From positions 124,001 to 188,000 of the forward strand of contig NZ_JACBFQ010000009.1 of assembly GCF_021401125.1 (NCBI RefSeq): a stretch of 64,000 bases of DNA, given 5' to 3'. This stretch comes from Xanthobacter sp. NM-59 (GTDB lineage Bacteria > Pseudomonadota > Alphaproteobacteria > Rhizobiales > Xanthobacteraceae). Under the pieces are notes generated by a model that made no database searches, was not told the DNA's origin, and saw nothing but the letters and a program-made list of their open reading frames with translations. The position numbers and the translations under genes are program-made. This document shows positions 1 to 7,850 of the stretch, piece after piece (within the stretch, counting starts at the first letter, position 1; each line of letters starts with the position of its first letter).

Positions 1-245
1 CGCACCTGCTGCATGGAGAATTGCGCCACCGCGAGGCCACGGCCGGGCACCAGCTCCAACAGGCCATCTGCGGTGATGCGCCGTATGGCTTCCCGGATGG
101 GGGTCCGGCTAACCTTGAAGTGCTCGGCGAGGTCGGCCTCTCGCAGCCGCTGGCCCGGCTGGAACTCTCCCGACCGGATCGCATCGCGAATCCGCTGGTA
201 GGCGTATTCCGCACGGGAAAGATTGGTGTCCGAAGGCTCGTCCAT
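1..245 (-). CDS. GntR-family transcriptional regulator, N-terminal part (runs off the window)
   Basis: Only the first ~81 codons are present; the gene continues beyond base 1. The N-terminus reads as a winged-helix GntR domain: an [17 protein letters not shown] segment, then [23 protein letters not shown], which is the recognition-helix signature of the FadR/FCD subfamily. The effector domain lies outside the window, so the ligand cannot be inferred. Its divergent neighbour across ~215 bp would be the stretch before the oxidoreductase gene, which runs on the same strand. The start is the ATG whose complement lies at 243-245. Regulators of this type often control adjacent catabolic genes, but nothing here shows the target. 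Confidence 0.85.
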   Translation of the reverse strand, partial: MDEPSDTNLSRAEYAYQRIRDAIRSGEFQPGQRLREADLAEHFKVSRTPIREAIRRITADGLLELVPGRGLAVAQFSMQQV

Positions 246-460
246 GGTCCTCTGTCATCATCTGCGAGCCGGCCGGTGACAATCGCCCCACCCCGCCGGC
301 GCATGCCGTATCCACTCGTATACTTCGATCCGGGGCCGACTGCATCATAAGCGTGCTGTCCGCGGCCGGCCGCGCGCACATGTCGCGGCGGCCGGACGGT
401 GTTGCCCGCGTGGTGCCACGGGGCACCCCATCCCGGGATACCCCGTCGCAAGGCATGCCC

Positions 461-1453
461 TCAGCGGCGCACGGCCACGACGGTCCGCCCGCGCACATGG
501 CCCGCGAGGATCTCGCCGGCGAGGTCGAAGAGCTCATCCAGCCCAACCTCACGCGTCACCAGGGCAAAATCCGCCTCGGTGAGAAGGACCGCGAGCCGGT
601 TCCATGCCGCGATCCGCCGCGCCACCGGACAATTCACCGAATCGACCCCGAGCAGCGCGACGTTGCGCAGGATGAACGGAAACACGGTGGTGACAAGCTC
701 GGAACTGCCCGCAAGGCCGCAGGCCGCCACGGCGCCGCCATAAGCGGTGGATGCCAGCACATTGGCCAGCACCGGCCCGCCCACCGTGTCCACGGCGCCG
801 GCCCAGCGCTCGCCCGCCAGCGGCTTGCCGGGCGCGGCATAATCGGCCCGATCCACGATGGCGCTGGCGCCGAGGCTCTTCAGGAAGTCCTCTTCGCTGC
901 GCCGGCCGGTGAGCGCGCTCACCTTGTAGCCGAGGCGCGACAGCAGGCGCACCGCCACCGAGCCCACACCGCCCACCGCGCCCGTCACCAGCACCTCGCC
1001 GCCAGCCGCGATGCCGTGGCGCTCCAGCGCATCCACGCAGAGCATGGCGGTGAGGCCGGCGGTGCCGATGGCCATGGCCTGCCGGGGGGAAAGGCCGGCC
1101 GGCAGCTTCACCAGCCACTCGCCCTTCACCTTTGCCCGCTCGGAGAAGCCGCCGGACCAGTTCTCGCCCACGCCCCAGCCGGTGAGCACCACCTTGTCGC
1201 CGGGCTTGAAATCCACGTGTCCGCTCGCGCGCACTGTCCCGGCGAAATCGATGCCGGGCACCATGGGAAAGGTGCGCAGGATGCGCCCGAGCCCCTTCAG
1301 GGCCAGCCCGTCCTTATAATTGAAGGAGGAGTATTCCACGTCCACCGTGACGTCGCCCTCCGGAAGGTCCGCCTCGGTGATCTGCTCCAGGGCGACAGCC
1401 TGTCCCCCCTCGGCCTTGCGCGCGACCAGCGCCCGGAACGTTTCCTGCGTCAT
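461..1453 (-). CDS. acuI: MDR-family quinone oxidoreductase / acrylyl-CoA reductase (AcuI, YhdH/YhfP type)
   Basis: A 330-aa zinc-independent medium-chain dehydrogenase/reductase of the YhdH/YhfP family. Visible features are the N-terminal [16 protein letters not shown] motif (~40-55), [10 protein letters not shown] (~70), the Rossmann glycine motif [11 protein letters not shown] (~150) and [15 protein letters not shown], which binds the NADPH phosphate side. Characterised members reduce acryloyl-CoA to propionyl-CoA with NADPH or act on small quinones or enones. The cytosolic enzyme detoxifies acryloyl-CoA from DMSP, 3-hydroxypropionate or related routes. The start ATG (complement at 1451-1453) gives the normal family length. 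It is monocistronic as far as can be seen. The AcuI assignment is by family resemblance, so the substrate is uncertain. Confidence 0.85.
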   Translation of the reverse strand: MTQETFRALVARKAEGGQAVALEQITEADLPEGDVTVDVEYSSFNYKDGLALKGLGRILRTFPMVPGIDFAGTVRASGHVDFKPGDKVVLTGWGVGENWSGGFSERAKVKGEWLVKLPAGLSPRQAMAIGTAGLTAMLCVDALERHGIAAGGEVLVTGAVGGVGSVAVRLLSRLGYKVSALTGRRSEEDFLKSLGASAIVDRADYAAPGKPLAGERWAGAVDTVGGPVLANVLASTAYGGAVAACGLAGSSELVTTVFPFILRNVALLGVDSVNCPVARRIAAWNRLAVLLTEADFALVTREVGLDELFDLAGEILAGHVRGRTVVAVRR

Positions 1454-1660
1454 GGGCCATTCTCCCTGGCATCTTGCGGGCTTGCCGCGCTCGCGGTGCC
1501 CTTGTGCGTGCCTATTGCGGCCCGCTTTCGGAAACAAGCCCCGCCGCGGTGCGCAACCGACGGCGGCGAGCCGAGGGCGCTTCATCCCCCCGCCTTCGAG
1601 GGCTATAGGTGCGCGGTGGCGCGCGCCGGCGCGACCGCGGAACACAGTGAGGATCCGCCC

Positions 1661-3109
1661 ATGCTTCAGGACCAGACCTACCCGAACGTCCAGCTCCATA
1701 TTGACGGGATCTGGCGGGATGCCGAGGGTGGACGCCGCATCGCGGTCCTCAACCCGGCCACTGAGGAGGAGATCGGCAGCGTCGCCCACGCCTCCCGCGG
1801 CGACCTGGACGCGGCCCTGGAGGCGAGCGCCCGTGGCTTTGCCGTCTGGCGGAAGGTGTCGGCCTATGATCGCTCCAAGCTCATGCGCCGCGCCGCCGAC
1901 CTGCTGCGCGAGCGGGCGGAGGGCATTGCCCGCCTCATGACCCAGGAGCAGGGCAAGCCGCTGGCGGAAGCGCGCGGCGAAACCCTCGCCGCCGCCGACA
2001 TCATCGACTGGTTCGCCGAAGAAGGCCGGCGCGCCTATGGCCGCGTCATCCCCGCCCGCGCGCCGGGCGTCTACCAGCTCGTCGTCAAGGAGCCGGTTGG
2101 CCCCGTCGCGGCCTTCACGCCCTGGAATTTTCCCATCAACCAGGTGGTGCGCAAGCTGTGCGGGGCGCTCGCCGCCGGCTGCTCCATCATCGTGAAGGCG
2201 CCGGAGGAGACCCCCGCCTCCCCCGCCGAGCTCATCCGCGCCTTCGTGGATGCGGGCGTGCCCAAGGGCGTCATCGGCCTCGTCTATGGCGTGCCGGCGG
2301 AGATCAGCGAATATCTCATTCCCCATCCCACCATCCGCAAGATCACTTTCACGGGCTCCACCCCGGTGGGCAAGCACCTGGCGGCGCTGGCCGGGGCGCA
2401 CATGAAGCGGGCCACCATGGAGCTGGGCGGCCACTCGCCGGTGATCGTATTCGAGGATGCCGACGTGAAGGCCGCCGCCCGGCAGATCGCCACCGCCAAG
2501 TTCCGCAATGCCGGCCAGGTCTGCGTGTCCCCCACCCGCTACCTGGTGCAGGAAAAGGTGTACCAGGAATTTGTGGACACCTTCGTGGCCGTGGCCAAGA
2601 CGGTGAAGGTGGGCAACGGGCTCGACCCCGACACCACCATGGGCCCGCTCGCCAATGAGCGGCGCATCCCGGCCATGGAAGCGCTGATCGCCGATGCCCG
2701 CCAGCGCGGAGCGGAAGTGGCGACGGGCGGTGCCCGCATCGGCAACAAGGGCTATTTCTTCGAGCCCACGGTGGTGACGGGCGTCACCCGCGAGATGCGG
2801 ATGATGAACGAGGAGCCCTTCGGCCCGCTGGCCATGATGGTGCCCTTCTCGGATTTCGACGAAGCCATCACCGAGGCCAACCGGCTGCCCTTCGGCCTTG
2901 CCTCCTACGCCTATACCCGCTCCGCCAAGACCGCGACAGCGGTGGCGAACGAAGTGGAAGCCGGCATGATGACCATCAACCACCTGGGCCTGGCCCTGCC
3001 GGAAGTGCCGTTCGGCGGCGTGAAGGATTCCGGCTATGGCTCCGAGGGCGGCTCGGAAGCCATCGAAGCCTATCTCAACCCGAAATTCGTCTCCCAGGCC
3101 GGCGTTTGA
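1661..3109 (+). CDS. NAD(P)-dependent aldehyde dehydrogenase (succinate-semialdehyde dehydrogenase-like)
   Basis: A 482-aa ALDH-superfamily enzyme of full length. Seen are [14 protein letters not shown] (~148), which contributes the oxyanion Asn, the cofactor-phosphate region [10 protein letters not shown] (~177), the glycine motif FTGSTPVGK (~227), the general-base Glu in [16 protein letters not shown] (~250) and the nucleophile Cys in [11 protein letters not shown] (~285). The closest resemblance is to succinate-semialdehyde/glutarate-semialdehyde dehydrogenases (GabD type), but the substrate cannot be fixed from sequence. The start ATG at 1661 follows a GAGGA-type ribosome-binding site. 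The gene converges on the amine operon and ends at a shared bidirectional terminator. It could oxidise an aldehyde formed by neighbouring oxidative reactions; that is inference. Confidence 0.88.
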   Translation: MLQDQTYPNVQLHIDGIWRDAEGGRRIAVLNPATEEEIGSVAHASRGDLDAALEASARGFAVWRKVSAYDRSKLMRRAADLLRERAEGIARLMTQEQGKPLAEARGETLAAADIIDWFAEEGRRAYGRVIPARAPGVYQLVVKEPVGPVAAFTPWNFPINQVVRKLCGALAAGCSIIVKAPEETPASPAELIRAFVDAGVPKGVIGLVYGVPAEISEYLIPHPTIRKITFTGSTPVGKHLAALAGAHMKRATMELGGHSPVIVFEDADVKAAARQIATAKFRNAGQVCVSPTRYLVQEKVYQEFVDTFVAVAKTVKVGNGLDPDTTMGPLANERRIPAMEALIADARQRGAEVATGGARIGNKGYFFEPTVVTGVTREMRMMNEEPFGPLAMMVPFSDFDEAITEANRLPFGLASYAYTRSAKTATAVANEVEAGMMTINHLGLALPEVPFGGVKDSGYGSEGGSEAIEAYLNPKFVSQAGV

Positions 3110-3137
3110 GCGGCCTCACCAGCGCCTGACATGAAAA

Positions 3138-3170
3138 AACGGCGGCTCCCGAGGAGCCGCCGTTCTTTGT
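3138..3170. terminator. Bidirectional rho-independent terminator
   Basis: A 12-bp perfect stem (arms 3138-3149 and 3153-3164) with a 3-nt loop. It is flanked by an A-run on the left (3134-3139) and a CTTTGTTT tract on the right, so it can terminate both the plus-strand aldehyde dehydrogenase and the minus-strand transcript leaving no gene in this direction. It lies 28 bp after the ALDH stop codon and 32 bp beyond the end of the DUF3445 gene. Confidence 0.85.
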
Positions 3171-3201
3171 TTCAGGACCGTGGAACGCAAGGCGCCGGGC
3201 G

Positions 3202-4263
3202 TCAGCCCTCCAGCTTGTCGATCTCCGGGGCGATGCCCTTGGAGGTGGGGGCGCCGTCGTCCAGGGCGGCGAGATAGTCCACCGCCGTCTGCCGATAGCG
3301 GGTCATGCCCTTGTATTCGGCCAGTTCCGGCCGCAGGCCGCGCAGCACGCGATGCAGGCGACGGCGCCACTTGGGCACCTTCACCAGATCGTTCAGCGGC
3401 GCCAGATAGCAGCGGATGCCGAACAGGATGGCGTTGGAGCGCGGCAGGCGGAACAGGGTCTGCAGCTCCACCCGCAGATGCACCTTGTCGCCCACATTCT
3501 CCGGCGTCACCGTGGTGCGGTCCGGACCCCACACCGGATAATTCTCCGGCGAGGTGTCGAGGCGCGGATTGATGGTCATGGTCCAGTTGAGCCGGCGCAC
3601 CGGCTGGCCATATTGCAGGCGCATCAAATATTTGAGCGCGCGTTCAAACACGCCGGCCTCGTGCGCCACCGGCACCGGCCCGTGCCACTCCATGAAGCTC
3701 ATGCCGATATTGAACTCGAACGACCAGTCGGCCTGGGTGGTCACCATGCCGCCGTCCACATAGAGCATGTCGTCCCGCTGGTCCTGCAGGGTAAAGTCGC
3801 CCTGCACCTGGCGGGTGATGTACTCGAACGGCCCATAGGGCAGCGTCTCGGCCTTGCCGAAGGTGAAGGTCTGGTGGATGCCCAGCGGGCGGTTCACCCA
3901 GGTCCACACGTCGCCGGCCTTCGACAGAGAGAAGTGCTCGGGATAGTCGGACGCCAGGCTCTCCATGATGAGTTCCAGCGTGTCCCATTCGGCGGTCGCC
4001 ATATGGGGCAGCACCTGGCAGCGCTTGGGGTCCTCCTTCAGCACCCGCTCACGCTCGCGGCACTCGGCGATATAGTGCTCGTCAATGTCGAACGCCGCCT
4101 GGAAGGCAGCGGTGGGGCCACCCTTCACGTGGGGCTCGATGTTCACCGAGTACATGTACTCATCCTCGGGGAACGGGAACGGAAAGCGCAGGATGTCTTC
4201 CGGCGACTTCTTGAAGTTGAACATGTCGCGGAAGGTTTCTGCGGGCTTGAACTGGACGGTCAT
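3202..4263 (-). CDS. Haem-dependent oxidative N-demethylase subunit (DUF3445), dimethylamine monooxygenase component
   Basis: A 353-aa DUF3445 protein. Characterised relatives (HODM of Pseudomonas, and the dimethylamine monooxygenase Dmm of methylotrophs) carry a b-type haem in a PAS-like fold and oxidise dimethylamine to monomethylamine plus formaldehyde with O2. Recognisable segments are RFPFPFPEDEYMYSVNIEPH near the N-terminus, FTFGKAETLPYG, GMSFMEWHGPVPV and the Arg-rich PRSNAILFGIRCYL region near residue 270. It is the last gene of a compact run with the flavin/2Fe-2S reductase (17 bp upstream) and the DmmA-like subunit. Together these supply reductase, accessory subunit and catalytic subunit. 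The start ATG (complement 4261-4263) has GGAGGGAAGACC just upstream. The paralogue letter used in the dmm nomenclature is not certain, so no symbol is given. Confidence 0.88.
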   Translation of the reverse strand: MTVQFKPAETFRDMFNFKKSPEDILRFPFPFPEDEYMYSVNIEPHVKGGPTAAFQAAFDIDEHYIAECRERERVLKEDPKRCQVLPHMATAEWDTLELIMESLASDYPEHFSLSKAGDVWTWVNRPLGIHQTFTFGKAETLPYGPFEYITRQVQGDFTLQDQRDDMLYVDGGMVTTQADWSFEFNIGMSFMEWHGPVPVAHEAGVFERALKYLMRLQYGQPVRRLNWTMTINPRLDTSPENYPVWGPDRTTVTPENVGDKVHLRVELQTLFRLPRSNAILFGIRCYLAPLNDLVKVPKWRRRLHRVLRGLRPELAEYKGMTRYRQTAVDYLAALDDGAPTSKGIAPEIDKLEG

Positions 4264-4280
4264 GGTCTTCCCTCCACGGC

Positions 4281-5234
4281 TCAAAGATCAAGGACGAGGC
4301 GCGGACCCCGGGCGCGCGACACGCACAGCATGACGAGCTTGCCGGCCGCCTTTTCCTCGTCGGACAGGAAGTCGTCGCGATGGTCCAGCTCGCCGTCCAC
4401 CACGGCCGTGGCGCACTCGCCGCAGGCACCGCCCCGGCACAGGCAGGAGGCGGCCACGCCCGCCGCCTCGATGGCCTCGAGCAGGGTCTCGTTCTCCTTG
4501 ACCTCCACCTCGATGCCGGAGCGCTTCAGGATGGCCTTGAACGGCAGGCCGCCGGCGGCGGCGCCGAAGCTTTCCTTGTGCACCTTGCCTTTCGGCCAGC
4601 CCAAGGCGGCGGCGGTGGACACCACCGCATCCATCAGGCTGTGCGGGCCACACACATAAACGTGGGTGCCCAGCGGCTGGCGCGCCAGCAGGCCGGCGAG
4701 GTCGAAGGCCGCGCGCCCGCCGGTGTGAATGGCAATCTCGGCGTCGTCCGAGAACGGGGCCAGCAGGCGCTCGAACACCGGCGCCTCGTCCAGGGACGAG
4801 AGCTGGTGCATCTCGCAGCGCCCGCCCCGGCTCTTCAGCTCCGCCAGGAAGGAAAGCATGGGCGTGATGCCGATGCCGCCGCCGATGAGCAGGTGCTTCT
4901 TCGCGGTGGAGGCCAGCGAGAACAGGCTGCCGGGCATGGCCATGTCCAGCACGTCGCCGGGCGCGACCTTGCTGTGCAGGAAGGCCGAGCCGCCGCGCGA
5001 CTGGGACACCTTGCGCACGATGATCTCGTAGCGCGCGCGCTGCCCGGGGGCGGAAACCAGCGAATAGGCGTTCTTCATCACCTTGTCGCCGTCGCGCAGG
5101 GTGAGCATCACGTGGCCGCCCGCGGGGGCGGTGGGGAACTCGCCGCCATGGGCGGGCTCGAAGGAGAAGCGCTTGAGGGTGGGCGCGAGCTCGGTGATCT
5201 CACGCACGCGCACGCTGAGGGTTCCGGCGTTCAT
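4281..5234 (-). CDS. Phthalate-dioxygenase-reductase-type flavin/2Fe-2S oxidoreductase (Dmm reductase subunit)
   Basis: A 317-aa protein with the PDR/VanB layout: an FMN-binding beta-barrel (~1-100, with NAYSLVSAPG where most relatives have RxYSL), an NAD(H) domain (GGGIGITPMLSF ~125 and YVCGPHSLM ~210), and a C-terminal plant-type ferredoxin domain (~235-317) with CLCRGGACGEC and a fourth Cys in VMLCVSRA. It passes electrons from NAD(P)H to the haem N-demethylase subunit. The start codon overlaps the stop of the DmmA-like gene by 4 bp, and the next gene begins 17 bp later, so the subunits are translationally coupled. The Arg-to-Asn change in the flavin motif is visible but of unknown effect. 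Confidence 0.88.
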   Translation of the reverse strand: MNAGTLSVRVREITELAPTLKRFSFEPAHGGEFPTAPAGGHVMLTLRDGDKVMKNAYSLVSAPGQRARYEIIVRKVSQSRGGSAFLHSKVAPGDVLDMAMPGSLFSLASTAKKHLLIGGGIGITPMLSFLAELKSRGGRCEMHQLSSLDEAPVFERLLAPFSDDAEIAIHTGGRAAFDLAGLLARQPLGTHVYVCGPHSLMDAVVSTAAALGWPKGKVHKESFGAAAGGLPFKAILKRSGIEVEVKENETLLEAIEAAGVAASCLCRGGACGECATAVVDGELDHRDDFLSDEEKAAGKLVMLCVSRARGPRLVLDL

Positions 5235-5818
5235 TTGTAGAGCTCCTCAGCTGCGGGCACCTCGCCGGGGGCCTCGGCATCCACCTGCACGCCCATGTAG
5301 GAGGCGAGGCGCTTGGAGAAATGGTCGCGGACGAACAGGGGCGCGCCGCAGCCGGTGCAGGTGACGATGGACGTGGTGACGCCATCCATCAGGGTGCGGC
5401 AATGGACGCAATAGATGCGCCGCGCCTTCGGCCCCACATGGGCAAACTGCATCTCCTGCTGCGACAGCCCGGCGGCGGAGGCGATGTTGAACGCGTCCCA
5501 CAGGAACGGCTCGGCGCCCACGGCGTAGAAACGCAGGCCCATGGTTTCACGGTCCAACCGTTCCTCCAGGGCCGAGAACATGTGGGAGGCGGAGCGGAAC
5601 GGGCGCACCGTGCCCGGGGCCTCGTCCATCATGGGCGCGGCCGGCAGGGCGCTGGCATGGGCCACCGTCCAGGTCTCGAAGGCGGAGGGGTCAACCCCTT
5701 CCGCCAGCACTTCGGCCGGAATCTCAGCCCCCTCGACCAACAGGAGCTGATAGCGGGCGGCTTTGTCGCCCGCGATCTTGCCATAGGTCGGTTTACTCTT
5801 GATCCCTTGGTCGCTCAT
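5231..5818 (-). CDS. dmmA: Dimethylamine monooxygenase subunit DmmA-like protein
   Basis: A 195-aa protein whose C-terminal half has a zinc ribbon with two CxxC pairs (YCVHCRTL and CTGCGAPLFV, ~137-160) followed by RDHFSKRLASYMGVQVDAE. This is the signature end of the DmmA family. The N-terminal part (RYQLLLVEGAEIPAEVL, then FRSASHMFSALEERLDRETMGLRFYAVGAEPFLWD) resembles a degenerate reductase/NAD-domain remnant. In methylotrophs this subunit accompanies the haem and flavin subunits in dimethylamine N-demethylation; its exact role is not settled. It starts 11 bp after the permease gene and overlaps the reductase gene by 4 bp. Confidence 0.85.
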   Translation of the reverse strand: MSDQGIKSKPTYGKIAGDKAARYQLLLVEGAEIPAEVLAEGVDPSAFETWTVAHASALPAAPMMDEAPGTVRPFRSASHMFSALEERLDRETMGLRFYAVGAEPFLWDAFNIASAAGLSQQEMQFAHVGPKARRIYCVHCRTLMDGVTTSIVTCTGCGAPLFVRDHFSKRLASYMGVQVDAEAPGEVPAAEELYK

Positions 5819-5829
5819 CTCGTTTCCGT

Positions 5830-7512
5830 TCAGTACACCGCGATGGAATGGGCGACGATGACGACCACCGCGCCCAGGAGGAGCGCCAGGTAGGGCAGCA
5901 GCCCGGCGCGGGTTCCGGCACCTTCCTCAGCCTTCAGGTGCATGTCTTCCAGCATGGCCGCCGGGAACTGGCCCTTGTCCGTCACATAGTGGCGGAAGGC
6001 GAACACCGGCAGGATGAGGGCGGCGCACACGAGGCCCGTCACCAGCGTGCCGGCGCCCCAGATGTCCGCGCCCATGCCGAGCAGGGCCATGTTCACGAAG
6101 GACAGCACCACGCCGGTGCCCAGAAGCCAGTTGGGCGCCTTGAAGGGACGCTCCCAGTTCGGGCGGTCGATGCGGTGAATCCAGGCCGCGTTGAGGTTGA
6201 GGAAGTTGAACAGAATGTAGCAAGAGTTCGAGATGGCGAGCACGAACACATAGTCCGACATCATCAGCAGGATGAGGTTGAAGCCGAGGTCCGTCCACAT
6301 GGCGCGGGTGGGTGCGCCATTCTCGTTCACATGCGACAGGTACTTGGGCAGCCAGCCATCCACCGACGCCTGATAGAGCGTGCGCGAAGAGCCGGCCATG
6401 GACGTGATGATGGCCAGCATCAGGGCGAAGATCAGCATCACCACGATGATGTTGTGCACCACCGGGCCACCCTTGATCATGCCCGCCATGGCGGTCGCCA
6501 CCCCCATTCCGGAATAGATGTCGGCGGAGAGGATGCCGTCATAGACGGCCGGCGTCACCACATTGCCCTGGGCGTCCAGCACCGCCGGCGTCACCATCTG
6601 GCCGAGGCCGAGCACGCCCTGGAAGGCGATGGGAACCACGGTGAAGACGAAGATGCACAGAAGGCCGGAATAAAGAATGGCCTTGAAGGTGTCGCGCGCC
6701 GGGTCCTTGAACTCGCGCGTGTAGCACACGGCCGTCTCGAACGCATAAGTGGACCACGCGGCGATGAAGAGGCCGCCGGCCATCAGCGTGATGCCCGCCA
6801 TGTTCCACTGGCCGGCGATCACATGGCCCGCCTCATCCTTCGCCAGCGGCGCGAACGGCCCGAGATTGGCGGCCAGCACGTCTCCCGTAAAGAGCGGCAC
6901 AAGGCCGATGAGGATCAAGGGCAGCAACGCCGCGACACCGAGGATGACCTGCACCCGCGCCGTCTGGCTGATGCCCCGGTGCTGGATGGCGAAGGCGACG
7001 AGCAGCAGCGCCGCCCCCAGGAAGAAGGTGGCGTTGACGCGCAGCTCAAGGCCGCTCTTCAGCCAGTTGAGGTCCAGCAGCGTCAGCGACCAGGTGTTGA
7101 TGACGGAATCGGCCGGGAACAGAATGGAAAGCACATAGCCCGCCGCCAGACCCGAGCCGATGGAGAGCACCGGAGACCAGGCGAGCCAGTTGCACCACAC
7201 TGAGAACGGCGCCAGCAGCTTGGAATAGCGCACCCACGCGATGGCGCCATAAACCGAGGCACCGCCCGACTTGTGCGGGAACAGGCCGGCAATTTCGGCA
7301 TACGTGAAGGCCTGAAGGAAACCGAAGGAGATGGACACGATCCAGATCACCCATGCGGGTGCGCCGACCGTGGCCGCAATGGCTCCAATGGAGAACAGGA
7401 CGAGGGCCGGAACGCCGCTGGCGATCCAGAATGCCCCCGTCCAACTGATCTTTCGCTGAAGCTCGCCCGCCTCTGGGGCAGACGCCGCTTCCTTAAGCGC
7501 TGCAATGCTCAT
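5830..7512 (-). CDS. APC-superfamily amino acid/amine permease
   Basis: A 560-aa integral membrane protein with about 12-14 hydrophobic segments beginning at KISWTGAFWIASGVPALVLFSIGAIAATVG. It keeps the APC-family TM1 glycine-rich region and GLFPHKSGGASVYGAIAWVRYSKLLAPFSVWCNWLAWSPVLSIGSG in TM2-TM3. It is longer than typical APC permeases because of soluble loops near residues 210-240 and 300-330. The chosen ATG (complement 7510-7512) follows an AGAGGGG ribosome-binding site; the upstream in-frame region has no good start. Only 11 bp separate it from the DmmA-like gene, so it is the first gene of the dmm transcript. Uptake of an amine or amino-acid-like methylated substrate is inferred from position alone. 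Confidence 0.82.
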   Translation of the reverse strand: MSIAALKEAASAPEAGELQRKISWTGAFWIASGVPALVLFSIGAIAATVGAPAWVIWIVSISFGFLQAFTYAEIAGLFPHKSGGASVYGAIAWVRYSKLLAPFSVWCNWLAWSPVLSIGSGLAAGYVLSILFPADSVINTWSLTLLDLNWLKSGLELRVNATFFLGAALLLVAFAIQHRGISQTARVQVILGVAALLPLILIGLVPLFTGDVLAANLGPFAPLAKDEAGHVIAGQWNMAGITLMAGGLFIAAWSTYAFETAVCYTREFKDPARDTFKAILYSGLLCIFVFTVVPIAFQGVLGLGQMVTPAVLDAQGNVVTPAVYDGILSADIYSGMGVATAMAGMIKGGPVVHNIIVVMLIFALMLAIITSMAGSSRTLYQASVDGWLPKYLSHVNENGAPTRAMWTDLGFNLILLMMSDYVFVLAISNSCYILFNFLNLNAAWIHRIDRPNWERPFKAPNWLLGTGVVLSFVNMALLGMGADIWGAGTLVTGLVCAALILPVFAFRHYVTDKGQFPAAMLEDMHLKAEEGAGTRAGLLPYLALLLGAVVVIVAHSIAVY

Positions 7513-7850
7513 GGTTTGACCCCTCTTTCTGGAGGGAGTTTCTCCATACGAAAATTTATTGTCAATGAGGATATACAACTGACCCTAAGTAAGATCGAGC
7601 CGATTTTTTATCCATAGCGCTGCCCATTTTGCACGCACGAAGTCTATTTGGTGCGCAGCAGCATGGGGCAGTGAAGCTGACGTAGATATCTGGTGCATCA
7701 ATACTTCCCACCGACCGCAGAAACGCAACCAACCCGCGCAGCGTTTGCCGCGCGGGTTGAAATGGATTGCAGTGACACACCAGGGCGCCGGCGTTGGTCT
7801 TGTCCCCGCCGCCCTTGAGCTTAAGCTCAAGGGGCGAGCGCGGGACGCCC
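7513..7850. other. Intergenic region between Tdm and the permease-dmm operon
   Basis: 338 bp without a convincing gene. The 100 bp next to the permease start are AT-rich compared with the surroundings and presumably hold a promoter for the permease-dmmA transcript, but no clean -35/-10 pair can be assigned. The Tdm-proximal end carries the palindrome listed separately. Short frames here lack ribosome-binding sites and typical codon bias. Confidence 0.6.
7812..7833. repeat. 22-bp perfect palindrome downstream of tdm
   Basis: Each arm is 11 bp (CCCTTGAGCTT and its exact complement), with no spacer, centred between 7822 and 7823. It begins 18 bp beyond the tdm stop codon on the minus strand. 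It can form a stem in RNA, but a T-tract is missing on both sides, so it is not a classical intrinsic terminator. It could be a processing or rho-pausing hairpin, or a protein-binding site for the downstream permease promoter. Confidence 0.7.

Noticed and set aside
5848-7203. A 451-codon plus-strand frame opposite the APC permease
   Set aside because: Composition is His/Arg/Gln-rich, with no start context and no family resemblance; the permease on the minus strand has clear membrane segments.
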